Origin: G039029935 sp039029935
GTDB taxonomy: Bacteria > Chloroflexota > Anaerolineae > Caldilineales > Caldilineaceae
Direction of reading: 5' to 3'
Length of the DNA stretch: 9,377 nt
NCBI GenBank assembly: GCA_039029935.1
Contig: JBCCFC010000474.1
Span: forward strand, 1-9,377
This document shows positions 5,471 through 9,377 of the stretch, piece after piece. Every line of letters starts with the position of its first letter. Position 1 is the first letter of the stretch. Under the pieces are notes generated by a model. That model made no database searches and was not told the origin of the DNA. It saw nothing but the letters and a program-made list of their open reading frames with translations. Both the position numbers and the translations under genes were made by a program.

Positions 5471-7450
5471 TTATAACAAAGACGGTGGCCAATATTCATC
5501 GTCGTCTTCTTGATCAGGATTGTTCTGATGGTTAGATTGATTTGCCAAATCCGTGTAATCAACGACAGGTCCTGCACCAACATACTGGGTATCAATATGT
5601 GGGTACATCTCATCCAGCGGAAGCGACTCTTCATATGCCTCCTCACGCCATCTAGCGGTTTGCTCTCTTCTTCTAGGCTGAAAGCGTGAATACCGATAAG
5701 GTGGCCTATTGGCATATTCACCCTGAACCACTTGCTGGCTATCCGCATAAAGTTTATAGCGCATCCGCTCTTGTTGTCCAAACATCAACCCAACTGTAAT
5801 ACCTGCAACCGTAAAAAATATCACCGAACCAAGCAAAAACCATATCCAGCCCCATGTTAATAGAGACGTATCGATAATTGTCGTCACCAGTGCTGGCATA
5901 TCCGGCGTCAATGTCGGCAACGGATAATCAACCCCACGTTGTGTTGGAGTAGCGGTGGGTGTCGGTGGTACAACAACGATTTGTTCTGGCTGCGTAATAT
6001 CATCCTCATCAACGATTAGAGGCGACGACGGCTGCCCAATGGGTAACGGTGATTGGCTGATTGGGGTTGGTGTTGAGACCAAGATAGGTGTTGGTGTGGG
6101 TGAAGGTAGTTCTTGTAAAATCGCTTGAGACGTGGGTGTTTCCAGTGGTGAATCGGGTTGTTCAGGCACAAGTGTTGGCGTCACTGTTAATCCGACATCG
6201 ACCACTGTGGTGTTCCTTATTTCATCGATGCTATTGGTATCAGTAATGCTTTGTGTATCGGTAATCCCTTTCGATTCCGTAATACTTTGTGTGTCAGTGA
6301 TAGCGTCTGATTCATCTATAGATGAATCACCTGTCGTAACAGATATCTCACTGGTTACTGTAATCTCTGATTTGCTTTCTACTTCACCGACAAACTCAGG
6401 GTCGATAGACTCAGAAACTGTTCCTGATATGGCCTCGGTTATTGAGAGTTCAGATGTCGGCGTGATTGTGGCTGATATAGCTGATGTAACGGTAGGTGTC
6501 GCGGTTAGTGTCGCAGTCGGTTCATCTAAGGGAGACTGCTCAAGCGGTGTGTGTGTTTCGCTGGGTTCAGGTGCTGGCGTTTCTGTAGGGATATCAGTAG
6601 GGGCAGGGGGCGGTGTTTCCGTTGGTGTCTCAGTCTGTGTCTCAATCTGTGTCTCGGTTACTTCATCTTCTGCGATTTGTACAGGCGAGTCCGCAACAGG
6701 TGTCGGTGTTTCAGTCGGAATAGATGTCTCAGTCGGCTGAGGCGTATTAGATGGTATCTCCGTCGGAACATCTGTCGGTATTTCAGTCGGGGGGACAGGT
6801 GTATCCGTATTTGTTGGTACAGGTGTCCATGTCTCCGTTGGCGGCACAGAAGTATGTGTATGAGTTGGAACAGGCGTCTCTGTTGGTGTCTCCGTGGGGA
6901 TGGCCGTCTCTGTTGGTGTAGGTGTTTCCGTTGGAACAGGCGTATCCGTATCTGAGGGTATAGGTGTAAACGTTTCTGTAGGAACCGCAATCGCTGCAAA
7001 TGTTGGCGTGGGTGTTGAGTCACTTACATCTGGCGCACCACTAGCTGGAACTGGTGTTTGTTGGGGAGACGTGGGCATCACATCAAGCTGAATGACGCCA
7101 TCCCCAGCCTCCGCTTCGACAGTTGGATCATAATCAAGAACAATGAGCGTTGCTGTGGCTGTTGGGGTAGCTGTGGCTGTTAGCTCTGCTGTCTGTGTAA
7201 TGACTTCACTGGCACTAGCCGTTGCCGTCAAACTTTCCGGATTGGGTGGCTCATCCTGAATAAGCGGGTGTGCAATTGCCTTATTGTGGGATCCTGAAAT
7301 AGACTCAAATTCAAAACCAGTGAAAAGCGCAAAAAAACAAACAGTTGCCAATGAAAAGAAGACGATAACTCCTTTCAACTGGTGATAGTGCTGTTGGATA
7401 TCAGGGACAATTCTCTTTTGTTCGATTTTACGAAAAAAATGATCTAACAC
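5471..7450 (-). CDS. Membrane-anchored protein with very long Pro/Thr/Ser/Glu-rich stalk
   Basis: 659 residues from a GTG start; an in-frame TAA lies three codons upstream, and there is no clear ribosome binding site. The cytoplasmic N-terminus carries a membrane helix at about 27-45. Residues about 70-515 are low-complexity. The first part is dense in PTET, PTPT and VPTETPT units (145-300), followed by Ser/Thr/Ile/Glu repeats such as SITDTQSITESKGITDTQ (389-402 region), and then more PTPT blocks (448-503). A second helix lies at about 529-557. The tail (558-659) is basic at first (RRREQTARWREE) and ends acidic (QEDDDEYWPPSLL). The topology suggests a long extracellular loop between two helices with both ends inside. 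Stalks of this composition are usually surface-exposed and often O-glycosylated, and the next gene encodes a GT-C glycosyltransferase. No enzymatic domain is seen and the role is unknown. The architecture is typical of Chloroflexota proteins I recall. Confidence 0.8.
   Translation of the reverse strand: MLDHFFRKIEQKRIVPDIQQHYHQLKGVIVFFSLATVCFFALFTGFEFESISGSHNKAIAHPLIQDEPPNPESLTATASASEVITQTAELTATATPTATATLIVLDYDPTVEAEAGDGVIQLDVMPTSPQQTPVPASGAPDVSDSTPTPTFAAIAVPTETFTPIPSDTDTPVPTETPTPTETAIPTETPTETPVPTHTHTSVPPTETWTPVPTNTDTPVPPTEIPTDVPTEIPSNTPQPTETSIPTETPTPVADSPVQIAEDEVTETQIETQTETPTETPPPAPTDIPTETPAPEPSETHTPLEQSPLDEPTATLTATPTVTSAISATITPTSELSITEAISGTVSESIDPEFVGEVESKSEITVTSEISVTTGDSSIDESDAITDTQSITESKGITDTQSITDTNSIDEIRNTTVVDVGLTVTPTLVPEQPDSPLETPTSQAILQELPSPTPTPILVSTPTPISQSPLPIGQPSSPLIVDEDDITQPEQIVVVPPTPTATPTQRGVDYPLPTLTPDMPALVTTIIDTSLLTWGWIWFLLGSVIFFTVAGITVGLMFGQQERMRYKLYADSQQVVQGEYANRPPYRYSRFQPRRREQTARWREEAYEESLPLDEMYPHIDTQYVGAGPVVDYTDLANQSNHQNNPDQEDDDEYWPPSLL
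6308..6329. other. Perfect 22-bp palindrome inside the stalk-protein gene
   Basis: TGATTCATCTA at 6308-6318 is followed without a gap by its exact reverse complement at 6319-6329. It encodes part of DSSIDES. It could form a cruciform or bind a dimeric protein, or be a chance product of the repetitive Ser/Asp/Glu codons. Confidence 0.6.
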
Positions 7451-7488
7451 AAACGATTAATTTTAACCTTAAACGACAAAGTTTTTTG

Positions 7489-7516
7489 AAAAACCACTAT
7501 CATGAAAAAATAGTGG
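7489..7516 (-). terminator. Terminator-like hairpin downstream of the biotin ligase gene
   Basis: Reading the minus strand, CCACTAT (7516-7510) and ATAGTGG (7500-7494) form a perfect 7-bp stem with a 9-nt loop, followed at once by TTTTT (7493-7489). It lies about 70 nt after the biotin ligase stop and would separate that gene from the stalk-protein gene. The stem has only three G-C pairs. Confidence 0.5.
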
Positions 7517-7525
7517 ATCACATCT

Positions 7526-7540
7526 ATTATATCTATTATA
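7526..7540 (-). promoter_or_regulatory. Two TATAAT boxes in a 9-bp tandem repeat, possible promoter for the stalk-protein operon
   Basis: ATCTATTAT is repeated in tandem at 7522-7530 and 7531-7539. On the minus strand this places perfect TATAAT hexamers at 7531-7526 and 7540-7535, about 75-90 bp upstream of the GTG at 7450. No good -35 box is visible, and transcripts from here would cross the hairpin at 7489-7516. AACGATAAA also repeats at 7542-7550 and 7556-7564. Confidence 0.3.
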
Positions 7541-7585
7541 TAACGATAAACCTTTAACGATAAATCACTATGCTATAGTTCTCTA

Positions 7586-8509
7586 TTATCGAACATTGGT
7601 TGTTACATCCCCCGATGTAAAAATATGCTCAACACCATCATCATCTAGCAAGACCAATGAACCTTCCTCAGTTACATCCACAACTCGACCACGCCATGAG
7701 GGTTCTTCTTGATAAGTTTCTGGTTCTCTCGTTTGTATGAGTGAATAGAGCCTGATGAACTCACCTATGGTTGCAAGAGAACTACGCCAAGTTTGGTAAA
7801 TTTCGTGTTCATCGTCGGCTAGCAATGTACTCATCTCTTGGCAAAGTTGAACAAATAGATGGGTTCTGTCTACTGGTTTACCGAGGGCAAGGGCAAGGCT
7901 CGTCGGGCTGAGTGTACCAACCGGTGGCTTGGGGAGTTGCAATGCGGTTGTATGATTGACGTTAAGTCCAATCCCAATCAATGCGTAGGCAAATGGACTG
8001 TCACCAGAGTGTGTTGTTGAACTGTTCAATACCGTTTCAATCAAAATTCCACCCACTTTTTTATAGCTCAGCTTGTGGCTTTGAGATGCTTCACCCCTCT
8101 GATTAGCGATGTTCGGCATACTTATCAAGACGTCATTAGGCCATTTCAAAGAAACGGTGTGTTTTGACTTTATTGGGATAATTGCGCGAATGGCACGAAC
8201 AACTGCAACACCCGCCAACATGGGAAGCGTTGTCGGTTTTCGAGGAAGATAAGGTGGTTTGAGAATGATTGTCAACCATAACCCCTTGCCTTGTATAGAT
8301 TGCCAATATCTTTGTTGCCGTCCTCTCCCTTGTGTTTGTTCTTCTGCAACCACGACGGTCCCCGACCGGGTATTATCTGCATCCGCCAAACCCCGCGCGA
8401 TGTCCATTGTCGTGAGAATACTTTGGTAATGGGCAATATGATGACCCACCAATTCGTTTTGTAGCACTTGTTTAATCAAATTTATGTCAAAATTATTTGT
8501 GTCAATCAT
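7586..8509 (-). CDS. birA: Biotin--[acetyl-CoA-carboxylase] ligase (monofunctional BirA)
   Basis: 307 residues. It activates biotin with ATP to biotinyl-AMP and transfers it to the lysine of biotin carboxyl carrier proteins, such as that of acetyl-CoA carboxylase, in the cytoplasm. Visible family motifs are GTVVVAEEQTQGRGRQQRYW (50-69), with the GRGR..R.W adenylate loop; LKWPNDVLI (121-129); KKVGGILIE (150-158), holding the conserved active-site lysine; and IGIGLNVN (178-185). The small C-terminal domain (about 272-303, WRGRVVDVTEEGSLVLLDDDG) is present. The N-terminal winged-helix DNA-binding domain of bifunctional BirA repressors is absent, so this enzyme should not regulate transcription itself. 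The frame is open to a TTG at 8533, but the ATG at 8509 is preferred because AGGAG lies just upstream. Two low-complexity insertions (about 131-149 and 161-170) are a little longer than usual. Confidence 0.93.
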   Translation of the reverse strand: MIDTNNFDINLIKQVLQNELVGHHIAHYQSILTTMDIARGLADADNTRSGTVVVAEEQTQGRGRQQRYWQSIQGKGLWLTIILKPPYLPRKPTTLPMLAGVAVVRAIRAIIPIKSKHTVSLKWPNDVLISMPNIANQRGEASQSHKLSYKKVGGILIETVLNSSTTHSGDSPFAYALIGIGLNVNHTTALQLPKPPVGTLSPTSLALALGKPVDRTHLFVQLCQEMSTLLADDEHEIYQTWRSSLATIGEFIRLYSLIQTREPETYQEEPSWRGRVVDVTEEGSLVLLDDDGVEHIFTSGDVTTNVR

Positions 8510-8513
8510 ATAG

Positions 8514-8518
8514 CTCCT
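8514..8518 (-). promoter_or_regulatory. Ribosome binding site of the biotin ligase gene
   Basis: AGGAG on the minus strand with a 4-nt spacer to the ATG at 8509. The spacer is slightly short, but this favours 8509 over the upstream TTG at 8533. Confidence 0.5.
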
Positions 8519-8658
8519 AATATACAGCGTCAATCAATTACCTATTGGATTTGTATGTGAAACGTAGGTTAAACGACTGGTGATATTTGACATCAACAGA
8601 GAACAAACACCAAATTTCAATAAGATCGTGCCAAACAGAGATGATGTTCAATATTGAC

Positions 8659-8681
8659 TTATGGCGCACAGTGTGCCATAA
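8659..8681. promoter_or_regulatory. Near-perfect 23-bp palindrome, operator-like
   Basis: TTATGGCGCAC (8659-8669) and GTGTGCCATAA (8671-8681) are inverted repeats with one mismatch around a central A. The site lies about 150 bp upstream of the biotin ligase start and about 200 bp upstream of the small membrane-protein gene, in a stretch (8534-8880) that otherwise shows no convincing gene. Its one-base loop and lack of a T-run fit a protein-binding dyad better than a terminator. The binding factor is unknown. Confidence 0.45.
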
Positions 8682-8702
8682 TTTGCCATAGCCCAAAAAG
8701 CT

Positions 8703-8745
8703 TGTAAACTCGTCATCCATCATGTAAAATGAATCCTGTAAACTC
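8703..8745. repeat. Direct repeats of TGTAAACTC
   Basis: TGTAAACTC occurs at 8703-8711 and 8737-8745, with a shorter TGTAAA at 8723-8728 between them. Together with the palindrome at 8659-8681 this makes the gap look regulatory. No known regulon is assigned. Confidence 0.3.
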
Positions 8746-8797
8746 ACTACAAATAACGTGAGCATAAATTCGTATTCTATTGAAATGATTGGATAAA

Positions 8798-8826
8798 TTG
8801 TTCTGTACGAGCATAACGGTTATATA
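8798..8826 (+). promoter_or_regulatory. Weak promoter candidate for the small membrane-protein gene
   Basis: TTGTTC (8798-8803), a 17-bp spacer and TATATA (8821-8826; TATAAA overlaps at 8823-8828). It lies 54 bp upstream of the ATG at 8881. Pattern match only, in AT-rich DNA. Confidence 0.25.
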
Positions 8827-8880
8827 AAGCCTAAATTTGCACCGTCCTTACCCATTATACTCATCAGCACGATTGTTGGG

Positions 8881-9138
8881 ATGGGGAGTGGGATTATTGG
8901 ATACTATATTGCGTATCAAAAATTTGGCGCAAGCATACAAACCAGTGCTGCAATCGCAACGCTGTCCCTTTGTTTGGGGATTAGTCTATCTGCGACCACA
9001 CTCTCTATTTTGACTGGTTCCGGAGCAACATTGAGCAATATCTCATTTAGCTGTGGATTGATTTTGTTATGTGTGCTATTTTTTGGCTTGTGTGCAATCG
9101 TGGGTGCGCTTGCTGCGGCAGTGTTATTATCAATATAA
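8881..9138 (+). CDS. Small hydrophobic membrane protein of unknown function
   Basis: 85 residues from the ATG at 8881, almost wholly hydrophobic. Likely helices are residues 1-14 (continuing a hydrophobic run encoded upstream), about 21-45 and about 55-85, rich in Ala, Leu, Ile, Ser and Cys. I do not recognise a family. No ribosome binding site precedes the ATG. The same frame is open upstream to a TAA at 8794-8796 and would encode 28 more residues, including PIILISTIVG, which completes the first helix. No ATG, GTG or TTG lies in that extension, and the next in-frame ATG (8785) is separated from it by the TAA. The gene may therefore be 5'-truncated or use a rare start. Its hydrophobic pattern over a long open frame argues for real coding. 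The neighbours give no clue to function. Confidence 0.5.
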   Translation: MGSGIIGYYIAYQKFGASIQTSAAIATLSLCLGISLSATTLSILTGSGATLSNISFSCGLILLCVLFFGLCAIVGALAAAVLLSI

Positions 9139-9189
9139 AGTAAGTACCTTGTAAAATAAGTCTTTCATCTCAAGAGGCTGGACGTCAAC

Positions 9190-9233
9190 TTATTTCAAAG
9201 TTGGAATCTACTCTGCAACCTCTCTTGAAATAA
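9190..9233. repeat. Inverted repeat after the small membrane-protein gene
   Basis: TTATTTCAA (9190-9198) and TTGAAATAA (9225-9233) are a perfect 9-bp inverted repeat with a 26-nt loop. A nested pair, TCAAGAG (9170-9176) and CTCTTGA (9222-9228), shares part of the right arm. No T-run follows. It could help end the plus-strand transcript, but it also overlaps the minus-strand aspartic-protease-like remnant. Confidence 0.35.
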
Positions 9234-9377
9234 AACTGTGAGTTGCACCAGAATCGAGCAATGTAGTAACAACAAGCGAATCACCAATCAAAACACATAT
9301 CTCAAGCAAACAAACATCATCACTAGCTTGGAAAACCGGCACACAACCTTAGGGAAGCCTTGGCTTGAATGGCCTTG
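9208..9377 (-). pseudogene. Remnant of a retropepsin-like (clan AA) aspartic protease gene, runs off the right edge
   Basis: Read on the minus strand, the frame ending at TAG 9210-9208 contains 46 codons since the previous in-frame stop (TAA at 9351-9349). They include LLEICVLIGDSLVVTTLLDS followed by GATHSFISREVAE. The segment LLDSGATHSF (9261-9232) is the hallmark of the catalytic loop of retropepsin-like aspartic proteases (hydrophobic-hydrophobic-D-S/T-G-A), with Asp encoded at 9255-9253 as the catalytic residue, and the strand before it (a short hydrophobic segment, then GDS.VVT) fits the family. After the TAG, in-frame codons (IPTLK) and another stop follow. A full domain needs roughly 100 residues, so this is a broken or fragmentary copy. 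The wording is closest to proteases of LTR-retroelement polyproteins, but bacterial clan AA proteins share the motif. Confidence 0.4.

Noticed and set aside
5430..5492. Upstream TTG start at 5492 for the glycosyltransferase
   Set aside because: It would overlap the preceding gene, uses TTG, has no ribosome binding site and adds a charged stretch not expected before the first helix; ATG 5429 is simpler.
6132..6740. 202-codon plus-strand ORF rich in Val/Ser/Gly
   Set aside because: It is the antisense reading of the Thr/Pro repeat region, where biased codons keep the opposite frame open.
6600..7000. Repeat array resembling CRISPR or a minisatellite
   Set aside because: The repetition follows codons for PTET-type peptide units with variable spacing; there are no constant repeats with unique spacers.
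8702..8745. BirA-type biotin operator (TTGTAAAC half-site)
   Set aside because: Only direct copies are present, no inverted partner at the right spacing, and the ligase here has no DNA-binding domain.
8538..8765. 75-codon minus-strand ORF upstream of the biotin ligase
   Set aside because: No ribosome binding site, no recognisable motif, and it covers the palindrome and direct repeats that look regulatory.

Overview
The window most likely comes from a member of the Chloroflexota, probably a filamentous or Anaerolineae-like lineage. This is judged from protein architecture only: a two-helix membrane protein with a double zinc ribbon and a Gln/Gly/Pro tail, and a membrane-anchored protein with a very long Pro/Thr/Glu 'PTETPT' stalk. 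Both are types commonly seen in that phylum. The DNA is moderately AT-rich, most strongly between genes. No rRNA, tRNA, CRISPR array or insertion sequence was recognised.

Layout. (1) Positions 1-234, minus: the N-terminus of an amino-acid ABC transporter binding lipoprotein that runs off the left edge. (2) 235-720: an AT-rich gap between divergent genes, holding a hairpin with a T-run, short direct repeats and a promoter candidate. (3) 721-2849, plus: a type II restriction-modification locus with a complete C5-cytosine methyltransferase and a Bpu10I-like PD-(D/E)XK endonuclease. The endonuclease appears broken. Its N-terminal 53 codons start at an ATG with a good ribosome binding site inside the methyltransferase 3' end, but lie in a different frame from the catalytic part. 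The break coincides with a 24-bp sequence that is an interrupted copy of a segment about 200 bp downstream in the same gene. (4) 2875-3723, plus: the zinc-ribbon membrane protein. (5) 3723-3790: a long inverted repeat between convergent genes.

(6) 7450 to 3810, minus: a likely two-gene operon encoding the Thr/Pro/Ser-rich stalk protein and then a GT-C (PMT_2/ArnT-like) membrane glycosyltransferase. An enzyme and its heavily O-glycosylated substrate is an attractive but unproven reading. (7) 8509-7586, minus: a monofunctional biotin-protein ligase followed by a terminator-like hairpin. (8) 8534-8880: a non-coding gap with a near-perfect 23-bp palindrome. (9) 8881-9138, plus: a small membrane protein with an uncertain start. 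(10) 9208-9377, minus: a decayed fragment with a retropepsin-like LLDSGATHSF motif that continues past the right edge.

What stands out is the restriction system caught in decay (intact methyltransferase, frameshifted nuclease, visible templated scar), the stalk protein/glycosyltransferase pair, and the retropepsin-like remnant. I found no convincing new multi-gene defence system.
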